Shown: positions 34,209-41,544 of the stretch, in pieces | Layout of the letters: every line of letters begins with the position of its first letter | How positions within the stretch are numbered: position 1 is the stretch's first letter | Assembly (NCBI GenBank): GCA_900314935.1 | Contig: OMXE01000008.1 | Location: forward strand, 1 to 64,000 | Reading direction: 5' to 3' | From: an uncultured Prevotella sp. | GTDB taxonomy: Bacteria; Bacteroidota; Bacteroidia; Bacteroidales; Bacteroidaceae | DNA length: 64,000 bases | Position numbers and translations under genes: made by a program | Notes under the pieces: model-generated | Told to the model about the DNA's origin: nothing | The model's database searches: none | What the model saw: the letters and a program-made list of their open reading frames with translations, nothing else

Positions 34209-34894
34209 TATTTGTCGTTAGAGATGAATGCCAACTCCATCATCGGGTTTAAGCTTACCGTGATTTCATTTCTATTTGGCAGAAGGAAGGTGATTCCTTT
34301 AATGTATAGTTTTATAACCTGTGATTTCTTTCCTGCATTATAAATGCCATAGGTGTCACGATCAAACACCATACTGAACGGTATCTTTTCTTCCCCATTA
34401 TCGACTACAAACGAATAATACATAGCTGAATAGTCTTCCTCATAACCTGATGGTGGAATTATATTGACATGCTGTACAGAGCTATTAAAATAAAGATTCG
34501 CCTCTGAGTAACCTATCAGGACAGGAAGAAGAACCAATGGATCTGCCTCCACCTGATACTCATTGATACCTTGTGCAGTAAGATACCGGAAAAATTCGAA
34601 TTCCACCATGCTTTGTCCATCCCTATACAGTTCCAAAACCTTCAATACTGCCTCAATGGGAAGACTGGTAAAGGAGAAGACTTCCCCATCATAGCTCATT
34701 ATGCAGCTATCTGCAGGAATGCCATTAACCACCCAATAGCCTGGGTGTTCTCCGTGTCTTAACAAGCTGGACATCGTGAATACCGATGCATCAACATTAC
34801 TTTTCGAAACATCATCCTCGTCTTCACTTTTACACGAGGTGGCCATCAGACACATACAGGTCATCAAACCCATTATAAGTATATACTTCTTCAT
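34208..34894 (-). CDS. Lipoprotein of a sigma-factor operon
   Basis: The 228-aa product has a lipobox ATSC (Cys21) followed by acidic residues. The rest is beta-rich with a segment SFTSLPIEAVLKVLE that faintly resembles DUF4840-type lipoproteins. I do not recognise a function. Overlap with the ECF sigma gene suggests it reports envelope state, perhaps as a surface sensor, or is simply a target. It has a TATATTTG -7 box upstream. Confidence 0.75.
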   Translation of the reverse strand: MKKYILIMGLMTCMCLMATSCKSEDEDDVSKSNVDASVFTMSSLLRHGEHPGYWVVNGIPADSCIMSYDGEVFSFTSLPIEAVLKVLELYRDGQSMVEFEFFRYLTAQGINEYQVEADPLVLLPVLIGYSEANLYFNSSVQHVNIIPPSGYEEDYSAMYYSFVVDNGEEKIPFSMVFDRDTYGIYNAGKKSQVIKLYIKGITFLLPNRNEITVSLNPMMELAFISNDK

Positions 34895-34927
34895 ACTTGC
34901 TTTTATTTTGTTCTACCTTCTAAACTG

Positions 34928-34961
34928 CAAATATACAAAATACTGCACGGAAGAGTGCAAA
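34928..34961 (-). promoter_or_regulatory. Promoter for the lipoprotein-sigma operon
   Basis: TATATTTG (34935 to 34928) with a TTTG (34961 to 34958) after a 22-bp spacer, slightly long. It may include a binding site for the operon's own sigma, which I cannot identify. Confidence 0.5.
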
Positions 34962-35022
34962 AAAAACAAAAAAAATGAGTTTGCCCGTTACAAACTTCCT
35001 GATGATAGGCTGGAAAGCAATT

Positions 35023-35130
35023 ATTCCCAACATGGGAATAAAAAGTTCCCAACGTGGGAATAAAATGTTCCCAGCATGGGAATAAAAAGTTCCCAACGTG
35101 GGAATAAATTGTTCTAACGTTGGGAAAAAG
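35023..35130. repeat. 22-bp palindromic repeat array, five units
   Basis: Units begin at 35023, 35045, 35067, 35089 and 35111, exactly 22 bp apart. The first four are TTCCCA-nnn-TGGGAA (centres ACA, ACG, GCA, ACG) with an AT link; the fifth is degenerate (TTCTAACGTTGGGAA). It is the same element as at 9053. It lies between the 3' end of the GH2 gene and the promoter of the next minus-strand operon, the same position as the other array. Confidence 0.92.
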
Positions 35131-35169
35131 TGAGAAATGAATTAGTCCGAATGGTTCGGACGGTTCTTT

Positions 35170-36978
35170 CTATTGTTTTTTCACGTGTTTGAACGCACCT
35201 TTCTTCTTGTAGAAGTCCTGCAAGACATAGAACGCCTGCTTGGTTCTACCCTTGTCAGAAACGATTCCCTTGCGGTTGAAGAAGTCCTGTGTGCCATGCA
35301 ACTGTCGGCGCGGCGAACGGAAATCCATGAGGATCCAAGGAGTACAGCCCGCGAAGTTCGAGATCTTGTCGTACATCTTCAGTGTCTGACGATACACCTC
35401 AGCCTGATATTCCTCGGTCCACTTCTCGTCTTTGTCGCCAAAACGACCAGCCACGGCACCTGCACCGAACTCGCTCACCACCACGGGTTTGTCCTGATCA
35501 AAGAACCACTTACGGCGCTCACAGTCAGACGGCTTTCCCCCATACCATCCCAGATAGTTGTTGAAACTGAGGATATCCACCAGATCACTGAGGTTATCCT
35601 CCACGGTAGAGATATTATCATGTGTTTCCGTTTCCATGGCCATGCTGACCAAACGGTCGTTATCCAACTCGCGAGCTCTTTGAACAAGACCCGTCAGGAA
35701 ATGATCACGAGCCTGTCCTCGCGGTGTTTCATTGGCAACGCTCCACACGATGACAGCACAACGGTTATGGTCGCGCTGGATGTTATCAGTAAGCTGTCGG
35801 TAGGCATTGTTATAGGTATCCTGGTTATCCCATTGGATTGTCCAATATACAGGAATCTCGCTCCACACCATCAAGCCCTCTTTCTCGGCCATGCGCACCA
35901 TCTGTTCGTTATGCGGATAGTGAGCCAGACGGATAAAGTTACAGCCTAAGAACTTCGCCCATTCAATCAGCACACTGTCATCTTGTTCTGTTGTGCAACG
36001 TCCTGAGCGGAAAGGAGCCTCCTCATGAATACTGATTCCACGCAGGAAAACCTGCTTACCGTTCAGCAGGATCTTCTTTCCGTTGGTGTCGATATGGCGG
36101 AAACCTATCTGATCTTTCAGATGTTCGCCCTCGCATACCAGTTCCACATCATATAATTTAGGACGGTCAGGTGTCCACAGTTCAGGATCGGCATCCAGCA
36201 CAATCTGAGCCACACCGCTCTGATTGGTTGTTATCCGTTCAAAGATGCTCAGTTCAGGAATGTTCACCTCGATCTTCACGTTAGCCACAGCCAGGTTCAG
36301 TCGTGCCTTCACCAATACCTTCTCGTACGAACCTTCCTGAAGACGGATCTCGTAGTCATCCACATGGGCCATCGGTGTTTCCACCAACATCACGTCACGG
36401 GTAATACCACCATAGTTCCACCAGTCGCTGTTCAGTGTTGGCACGCCTTCTGCATGACGGTCGTTATTCACTCTCACAACGATGAAGTTATCGCCTTTCT
36501 TCACCTTATCAGTGATATCGAAGTTGAAAGGAGTGAAGCCACCGATATGTGTTCCTATCTTCTCGCCATTGAGATAGACATCCGTCTGGTAGTTCGAAGC
36601 GCCGAAATAGAGATAAAGCAGACGGTCCTTCTTCAGGTTATACTTAAAGGTTTTCTTATACCACACACTCCCTTCGTAGAACAGCAGTTCAGGTCGCTGT
36701 GTATTCCAGTCGCCCGGCACCTTCAGCGTTTCCTTCTCAGAGAAGTCGTATTCCACATGGTCGCCTTTCGACTGCGGTTTCTGGTCTTTGAAGAAGCCGT
36801 TGGGTGAGGCATTCATTCTATAGTCGTAATATCCCGCATCAAAGGGATCGATGATAGTCTGCCACTCTCCGTTCAACGAAGTTGTCTTCCTTGCATAAAC
36901 ATTCTGCAATACCTTTGCCGCCTGCATGTCGACCGACAAGGAGAGTAAGCAGAATAACATGATGATAAGCTTTCTCAT
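35170..36978 (-). CDS. GH2 glycosidase, beta-glucuronidase-like
   Basis: The 602-aa exported protein (signal peptide ends near MQA, residue 20) has the GH2 order: sugar-binding jelly-roll (about 30-190), immunoglobulin-like domain (about 195-290) and TIM barrel (300-590). Acid/base Glu417 (WSVANE) and nucleophile Glu503 (VVSEFGAG) are in place. Asn568-Arg-Lys570 matches the N-x-K triad that marks beta-glucuronidases, so hydrolysis of glucuronides is likelier than beta-galactosides; other GH2 members can have a similar string. Two tandem promoter copies precede it. Confidence 0.85.
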   Translation of the reverse strand: MRKLIIMLFCLLSLSVDMQAAKVLQNVYARKTTSLNGEWQTIIDPFDAGYYDYRMNASPNGFFKDQKPQSKGDHVEYDFSEKETLKVPGDWNTQRPELLFYEGSVWYKKTFKYNLKKDRLLYLYFGASNYQTDVYLNGEKIGTHIGGFTPFNFDITDKVKKGDNFIVVRVNNDRHAEGVPTLNSDWWNYGGITRDVMLVETPMAHVDDYEIRLQEGSYEKVLVKARLNLAVANVKIEVNIPELSIFERITTNQSGVAQIVLDADPELWTPDRPKLYDVELVCEGEHLKDQIGFRHIDTNGKKILLNGKQVFLRGISIHEEAPFRSGRCTTEQDDSVLIEWAKFLGCNFIRLAHYPHNEQMVRMAEKEGLMVWSEIPVYWTIQWDNQDTYNNAYRQLTDNIQRDHNRCAVIVWSVANETPRGQARDHFLTGLVQRARELDNDRLVSMAMETETHDNISTVEDNLSDLVDILSFNNYLGWYGGKPSDCERRKWFFDQDKPVVVSEFGAGAVAGRFGDKDEKWTEEYQAEVYRQTLKMYDKISNFAGCTPWILMDFRSPRRQLHGTQDFFNRKGIVSDKGRTKQAFYVLQDFYKKKGAFKHVKKQ

Positions 36979-37001
36979 TTCCTGTATGAATTAAATTGGG
37001 G

Positions 37002-37158
37002 CAAAGGTACGAATAAGTGAGCGAAAAACCAAAAAGTATTTTGAGTTTTTCCGAACGGGAGTACTTTCAACGGAGTTAAAGGTACAAATAAGTGAGCGAT
37101 AAACCAAAAGTATTTTGAGTTTTTCCGAACGGGAGTACTTTCAACGGAGTTAAAGGTA
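37002..37158 (-). repeat. Tandem duplicated promoter module upstream of GH2 gene
   Basis: Repeat length about 75 bp, 2.2 copies. Copy 1: TACCTTTG (37009 to 37002), 20-bp spacer, TTTG (37033 to 37030). Copy 2: TACCTTTA (37084 to 37077), 20-bp spacer, TTTG (37108 to 37105). A third partial copy has TACCTTTA at 37158 to 37151 but no -33. The spacers share CGCTCACTTATTCG. No other gene lies in this stretch before the tRNA. Confidence 0.9.
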
Positions 37159-37264
37159 CAAAGAAACGAGAAGGAATGAACGTAATAACTGTTAATCTTT
37201 AATAAAACACTCTCCACATGTCATAATTCTTCATCTCCTTTTCTTCATTCTTAATTATTTATCG

Positions 37265-37272
37265 TACCTTTG
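37265..37272 (+). promoter_or_regulatory. -7 box for tRNA-Ser (and perhaps exbB operon)
   Basis: TACCTTTG ends 13 bp before the mature tRNA. No other clear promoter lies between the tRNA and exbB, so the tRNA and exbB operon may be one transcript. Confidence 0.55.
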
Positions 37273-37285
37273 CACTCGTCTTTTT

Positions 37286-37373
37286 GGAGAGGTGCTCGAG
37301 TGGTTGAAGAGGCACGCCTGGAAAGCGTGTAACCGGCAAAACTGGTTCGCAGGTTCGAATCCTGTTCTCTCCG
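37286..37373 (+). tRNA. tRNA-Ser (anticodon GGA)
   Basis: An 88-nt class II tRNA: acceptor GGAGAGG pairs with TCTCTCC (one G-U), discriminator G at 37373, anticodon stem CACGC/GCGTG with loop CTGGAAA (anticodon GGA, reads UCC/UCU), long variable arm, and T arm with GTTCGAAT. CCA is not encoded. Confidence 0.95.
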
Positions 37374-37435
37374 CAGGATTAAGACAGGATTCAAAGCTCC
37401 GAGGCAAAAGGCCGAGGAAATCCTGTTCTCTCCGC
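37358..37435 (+). repeat. Duplicated 3' fragment of tRNA-Ser
   Basis: The last 16-17 nt of the tRNA (aatcctgttctctccgc, 37358-37374) recur at 37419-37435, 61 bp later. Between them ACAGGATT and AATCCTGT could pair as an 8-bp stem. It could be an old attachment-site scar, a gene-conversion remnant or part of a tRNA 3' processing/terminator structure. Confidence 0.7.
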
Positions 37436-37449
37436 TAATTGTTTTGCTT

Positions 37450-38262
37450 ATGAAACATCTCGTTTTGATTTTCCTTCTTCTTTTTACTCCCTTGGTGGTT
37501 TCCGCTCAAGACGGGAAGCAGTTGAATGATTCCGTGGTAGCGGTATCCGACTCCTCCGCCCTCGACTCTCTGAATGCCGGTCTGCCTGTTGAGGCTGTTG
37601 ATGAGAGTATGCTGGACGATGAAGAGGGAGGAGTGCACAAACGACTGAAGAAAACGTTCCTTGACGGAAATGCAGCCTTCATGTCGTTGGTGGCCTTGGT
37701 ACTGGTATTAGGTCTGGCCTTCTGTATTGAACGCATCATCTACCTCAGTCTGAGTGAGATCAACGCCAAGAAGCTGATGACTGATCTGGAAGAGAAAATC
37801 ATGGACGGGAAGATAGAAGAGGCGAAGACCATCTGTCGTGAAACCCGTGGACCGGTGGCTTCCATCTGTTATCAAGGACTGATGCGCATCAATGAGTCGA
37901 TGGAAGATGTGGAGCGTTCCATTGTGAGCTACGGCTCTGTGCAAAGTGCCAATCTGGAGAAAGGCTGTTCATGGATTACCCTGTTCATTGCCATGGCTCC
38001 CTCATTGGGATTCTTAGGAACAGTAATCGGTATGGTACTGGCTTTCGACAGGATTCAGGAAATGGGTGATATCAGTCCTACCATCGTAGCCTCAGGTATG
38101 AAAGTAGCGTTGATCACCACCATATTCGGTATCATCGTAGCTTTGATCCTGCAGATCTTCTACAATTATATCCTTTCGAAGATCGAACACCTGACCAGTC
38201 AGATGGAAGAGAGTGCCATCTCACTGCTTGATATCATTATGAAATATAAGCTGACACGCTAA
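37450..38262 (+). CDS. exbB: ExbB/TolQ-type proton channel protein
   Basis: The 270-aa protein has a signal peptide (end near VSAQ) and an unusual acidic stretch, then three transmembrane helices with the MotA/TolQ/ExbB signature: FIAMAPSLGFLGTVIGMVLAFDRIQ (about 180-205) and ASGMKVALITTIFGIIVALILQIFYN. It forms the proton-conducting core with ExbD, giving energy to TonB at the outer membrane. A TTG start 6 nt upstream is ignored. It is the first of four overlapping or adjacent genes. Confidence 0.93.
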   Translation: MKHLVLIFLLLFTPLVVSAQDGKQLNDSVVAVSDSSALDSLNAGLPVEAVDESMLDDEEGGVHKRLKKTFLDGNAAFMSLVALVLVLGLAFCIERIIYLSLSEINAKKLMTDLEEKIMDGKIEEAKTICRETRGPVASICYQGLMRINESMEDVERSIVSYGSVQSANLEKGCSWITLFIAMAPSLGFLGTVIGMVLAFDRIQEMGDISPTIVASGMKVALITTIFGIIVALILQIFYNYILSKIEHLTSQMEESAISLLDIIMKYKLTR

Positions 38263-38666
38263 TGAACGACATTCTGATAGACATCGAACTGGTGGTGATA
38301 TACCTGGTGATCTTCGTCACAACGGTCATCACGATATGGTCGGCCGTACGGTCATTGAAGAAACGCGACCGTTCGCAGAACATCGTGAACAATATTCCTG
38401 TGACGAAGATTGCGTATGGTGTGACTGCCCTGTTGGTTGTCTGTCTGCTGCTGACGTTTCTCTTGGGCTCTTCAAAGCCGATCCAGTTGGGAGAGAAGCT
38501 CTATACGGATTCGTTCTGGCTCAAGATCTCTGATATGTTCATCTATACATCGGGCATCCTGATTGTGGTTGCCGTAGGCTGTTTCATCTACGGTATGTCA
38601 GGACTGAGCCGTAAATCGCATGTGGAAAGCGAAAGGAGGGAACATGTTCCGTCGGAGAAAGCATAG
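38262..38666 (+). CDS. Small membrane protein in the exbB-exbD operon
   Basis: The 134-aa protein has three predicted transmembrane helices (about 8-28, 47-68, 92-112) and a charged tail. It overlaps the exbB stop by one base (TAATG-like) and the exbD start by 23 bp. I do not recognise a family; its fixed place between ExbB and ExbD suggests it is a small accessory subunit or assembly factor. Nothing in it points to an enzyme. Confidence 0.75.
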   Translation: MNDILIDIELVVIYLVIFVTTVITIWSAVRSLKKRDRSQNIVNNIPVTKIAYGVTALLVVCLLLTFLLGSSKPIQLGEKLYTDSFWLKISDMFIYTSGILIVVAVGCFIYGMSGLSRKSHVESERREHVPSEKA

Positions 38667-39168
38667 CATGCCGGTATTGAATACCACATCAACAGCCGAC
38701 ATCTCGTTTATGCTGCTGATCTTCTTCCTGGTCACTACCTCTATGGATATCGACAAGGGATTGTCGCGACAGTTGCCGCCTCTTGACGATGAGAAGGAGG
38801 AACAGGTGATTGATATGGACAAGAGTAACATGATCAGACTGGCGATTTCGGCAGATAATCAGCTGAGCATTAACGATAGTGTAGTAACCCTGCAGCAAGT
38901 TCGGCAGCAGGTGATGGATTTCGTGGAGCATTGTCCTGACCGCAAACAGCACGTTGTTTCTGTAGAGGTGGCACGCGAAGCCAATTACAACACCTACTTC
39001 AATATGCAGAACGAGATCGTTGCCGCCTACCGTCAGCTACGGGAACGAAGAGCACAGAAGCTGTTCGGACGTTCGTTCGCCCAATGTTCCGAGGAACAAC
39101 GCGACTCGCTCCGAGCCCTCTACCCCCAGCGCATTGCTGAAACCTATCCGAAAGGAGGTGAGGAATGA
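38644..39168 (+). CDS. exbD: ExbD-type biopolymer transport protein (first copy)
   Basis: The 174-aa protein starts MFRRRKHSMPVLNTTSTADISFMLLIFFLVTT in sections; the N-terminal basic stretch, single transmembrane helix and the Asp in the ADISF motif (proton carrier) define ExbD. The periplasmic part is 140 aa. Start chosen after a purine-rich AGGAGG-like sequence at 38634. An alternative start 24 nt upstream would add WKAKGG. Its stop overlaps the second exbD copy (ATGA). Confidence 0.93.
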   Translation: MFRRRKHSMPVLNTTSTADISFMLLIFFLVTTSMDIDKGLSRQLPPLDDEKEEQVIDMDKSNMIRLAISADNQLSINDSVVTLQQVRQQVMDFVEHCPDRKQHVVSVEVAREANYNTYFNMQNEIVAAYRQLRERRAQKLFGRSFAQCSEEQRDSLRALYPQRIAETYPKGGEE

Positions 39169-39629
39169 ACATGTTCCGCAGACATTCCAACCATGAGATA
39201 CCCGGTCTGAACATGGCTTCCATGCCCGACCTGATCTTCACCGTGCTGTTCTTCTTCATGATTGTAACCCATATGCGAAGCACGCCGGTAAAGGTGCAGT
39301 ATCAGATGCCGCAAGGAACGGAACTGACTCGTCTTACCAAGAAGTCATCCGTCACCTATATATATATAGGTAAGCCAGTAGGAAGTAACGACGAACAGAT
39401 TCGCATCCAATTGAATGATAAGTTCGCCGATGTGAACAGTATTCCTGCCTATATCGAATCTGAGCGGGGAAGGATGTCGTCAGAAGATGCACAAGCCATG
39501 ACCGTAAGCATCAAGGCCGACCAGCAAACCGATATGGGAACCATTACGGATGTGAAGCAAGCCCTCAGACAGGCAAAGGCACATCAGATTAACTATTCTG
39601 CCGAAAAACGGTCATCCAGCGCGAAATAA
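39165..39629 (+). CDS. exbD: ExbD-type biopolymer transport protein (second copy)
   Basis: The 154-aa protein has the ExbD layout: basic N-terminus, one transmembrane helix (about 23-42) and the key Asp in SMPDLIFTVLFFFM, then a periplasmic domain. Having two ExbD paralogues next to one ExbB is common in Bacteroidetes and probably makes a heteromeric stator. A short AT tract follows before the Lrp promoter. Confidence 0.93.
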   Translation: MNMFRRHSNHEIPGLNMASMPDLIFTVLFFFMIVTHMRSTPVKVQYQMPQGTELTRLTKKSSVTYIYIGKPVGSNDEQIRIQLNDKFADVNSIPAYIESERGRMSSEDAQAMTVSIKADQQTDMGTITDVKQALRQAKAHQINYSAEKRSSSAK

Positions 39630-39660
39630 TAACTTATCGTGCAATTTTTTGTTTGATTTG

Positions 39661-39691
39661 TTGCAATTATCAAAAAAAAAGCATAACTTTG
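39661..39691 (+). promoter_or_regulatory. Promoter for Lrp/AsnC regulator
   Basis: TTG (39661-39663), 20-bp spacer, TAACTTTG (39684-39691); the start codon is 21 nt downstream. Confidence 0.65.
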
Positions 39692-39712
39692 CAATCAAAC
39701 AACTTAAAAAGA

Positions 39713-40189
39713 ATGGCTCATCAATTAGATTCTCTGGACAAGAAGATTCTTCGTATGGTTGCGAAGGATGCCCGTGTCCCATTTCTTGAGGTAGCACGCG
39801 AATGCAATGTCAGTGGTGCTGCCATCCATCAGCGTATTCAGAAACTCACCAGTTCAGGTGTACTGAAAGGATCGCAGTTCATTATCGACCCTGAAAAGAT
39901 TGGTTATGAAACTTGCGCCTATATCGGTTTGAACCTGAAAGATCCGGAAAAGTTCGATAGTGTTGTACAAGCCTTGTTGGAGATTCCCGAGGTGGTGGAG
40001 TGTCATTACACCACAGGCGACTATGATATGTTCATCAAGATCTACGCCATGAACAACCATCACCTGCTGAACATCATCCACGACAAGCTGCAGCCGTTAG
40101 GACTGTCTCGCAGTGAGACCATCATCTCCTTCGGTTCAGCCTTCAACCGTCAGTTGCCGGTTGATGACTTCCCCCAGGAGGATGAATAA
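39713..40189 (+). CDS. Lrp/AsnC family transcriptional regulator
   Basis: The 158-aa protein has the Lrp HTH (about 5-50; LDSLDKKILRMVAKDARVPFLEVARECNVSGAAIHQRIQKL) and a RAM ligand domain (about 65-145; VEVHYTTGDYD-type sequence EVVECHYTTGDYDMFIKI). Such proteins bind amino acids and act as feast/famine regulators, in octamers that wrap DNA. Targets unknown. The ORF start at 39653 lies upstream of the promoter, so Met at 39713 is used. Confidence 0.95.
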   Translation: MAHQLDSLDKKILRMVAKDARVPFLEVARECNVSGAAIHQRIQKLTSSGVLKGSQFIIDPEKIGYETCAYIGLNLKDPEKFDSVVQALLEIPEVVECHYTTGDYDMFIKIYAMNNHHLLNIIHDKLQPLGLSRSETIISFGSAFNRQLPVDDFPQEDE

Positions 40190-40202
40190 GCAAGGGTAAG
40201 GT

Positions 40203-40685
40203 TTACTTCCTGATATAATTCACGAAAGCATATTCGTACCGGTGTTTCTCATCGGTACTATGTTCTTCTTTCCATTCCTCTACCCAATCATCATAAGGGG
40301 GAAAGAAGGCATCTGCTTCGGCAGGAACATCGTTGACTTCAGTAAGACACAGGCGGTTGGCAACGCTAATCGCCTGTTTATATACACTGGCGCCACCTAT
40401 TATATATATATCCTCCTCAGGTCCGCAGTGGCGCAGCGCCTCTTTGAGGGAAGGATAACACTCACAACCAGGAAGCTCTTTCGTGGTTCTACTCAATACT
40501 ACATTTCTTCTATTGGGCAATGCACCCTTGGGCAGACTCTCAAACGTGCGCCTTCCCATGATAATGGTGTGACCGGAAGTTAACGACTTGAAACGTTTCA
40601 AATCGTTGGGCAGCCAGTACAACAGCTTGTTCTGATAACCAATCGCCCTGTTCTTTGCCACCGCAGCAATCAAACTTATCGTCAT
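40203..40685 (-). CDS. folA: Dihydrofolate reductase
   Basis: The 160-aa enzyme reduces dihydrofolate to tetrahydrofolate with NADPH. It has the start MTISLIAAVAKNRAIGYQNKLLYWLPNDLKRFK, HTIIMGRRTFESLP, RRNVVLSR and IYIIGGASVYKQAI in sections; the catalytic acidic residue is Asp28 in LPNDLKRFK. It follows thyA on the same strand, completing the thymidylate cycle. Confidence 0.96.
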   Translation of the reverse strand: MTISLIAAVAKNRAIGYQNKLLYWLPNDLKRFKSLTSGHTIIMGRRTFESLPKGALPNRRNVVLSRTTKELPGCECYPSLKEALRHCGPEEDIYIIGGASVYKQAISVANRLCLTEVNDVPAEADAFFPPYDDWVEEWKEEHSTDEKHRYEYAFVNYIRK

Positions 40686-40690
40686 TTTTT

Positions 40691-40742
40691 ATCTTTGATC
40701 TTTGAACTCTAATTCTCAATTTTCAATTCTCAATTTTCAATT
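40691..40742. repeat. 7-bp tandem array between thyA and folA (seven to eight units)
   Basis: Units in strict 7-bp register: atctttg twice, aactcta, then attctca and attttca alternating, ending at the TAA stop of thyA. It fills almost the whole gap before folA. Confidence 0.85.
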
Positions 40743-41535
40743 ATACCGACACTTCCGCCTTGATATGCGGCCATGGATCATAGTTCTCTAACTGGAAATC
40801 CTCATACTGGAAATCAAACAGACTCTTCACATCGGGGTTGATGCGCATGGTGGGAAGAGGTCGTGGTGTTCTCGTCAGCTGTAGCTTTGCCTGTTCCAGA
40901 TGGTTCAGATAGAGATGGGTGTCGCCTGTGGTATGGATAAACTCGCCAGGTTTCAGGCCTGTAACCTGCGCCATCATCATCATGAGCAGTGCATAAGAAG
41001 CGATGTTGAACGGCACACCTAAGAAGGTATCTGCACTGCGTTGGTAGAGTTGCAGACTGAGTCGGCCATCGGCCACATAGAACTGGAACATGGTGTGACA
41101 AGGTGGTAAGGCCATCTTGTTCACCTCTGCTACATTCCACGCACTCACAATCATACGACGGGAGTTAGGGTTGTTGCGGATCTGGTCGAGGACATACTGG
41201 ATCTGATCGATCGTACCTCCGTCATAGTCGGGCCATGAACGCCACTGATGACCATATACCGGACCGAGTTCTCCATTCTCGTCAGCCCATTCATTCCATA
41301 TTCTCACCCCATGCTCCTGCAGATACTTCACATTCGTATCTCCTTTCAGGAACCACAGCAGTTCGTAGATGATGGATTTCAGATGGAGTTTCTTGGTGGT
41401 GAGCAGCGGGAAGCCATCGTCGAGGTTGAAGCGCATCTGGTTTCCAAAGATGCTCACCGTTCCTGTTCCTGTACGGTCGCCTTTCTGCGTTCCTTCCGTC
41501 AGGATACGGTTTAAGAGGTCTAAGTATTGTTTCAT
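40741..41535 (-). CDS. thyA: Thymidylate synthase
   Basis: The 264-aa enzyme methylates dUMP with methylene-tetrahydrofolate. Catalytic Cys146 is in [12 protein letters not shown], with RRMIVSAWN upstream and [20 protein letters not shown] downstream. Length equals the E. coli enzyme. It is encoded just before folA, which regenerates the folate, and after an RsmF-like methylase gene, 9 bp away. Confidence 0.98.
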   Translation of the reverse strand: MKQYLDLLNRILTEGTQKGDRTGTGTVSIFGNQMRFNLDDGFPLLTTKKLHLKSIIYELLWFLKGDTNVKYLQEHGVRIWNEWADENGELGPVYGHQWRSWPDYDGGTIDQIQYVLDQIRNNPNSRRMIVSAWNVAEVNKMALPPCHTMFQFYVADGRLSLQLYQRSADTFLGVPFNIASYALLMMMMAQVTGLKPGEFIHTTGDTHLYLNHLEQAKLQLTRTPRPLPTMRINPDVKSLFDFQYEDFQLENYDPWPHIKAEVSV

Positions 41536-41544
41536 ATCGTTTTG

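Noticed and set aside
35023..35130. CRISPR-like array
   Set aside because: Units are contiguous 22-mers without unique spacers and no cas gene is present.
36975..37217. 80-codon minus-strand ORF
   Set aside because: It is an open frame through the tandem promoter repeats, with repeated peptide text and no homology I can see.
37286..37435. Integrated element at tRNA-Ser
   Set aside because: Only 45 bp lie between the repeats and no recombinase is present; kept only as a possible scar.
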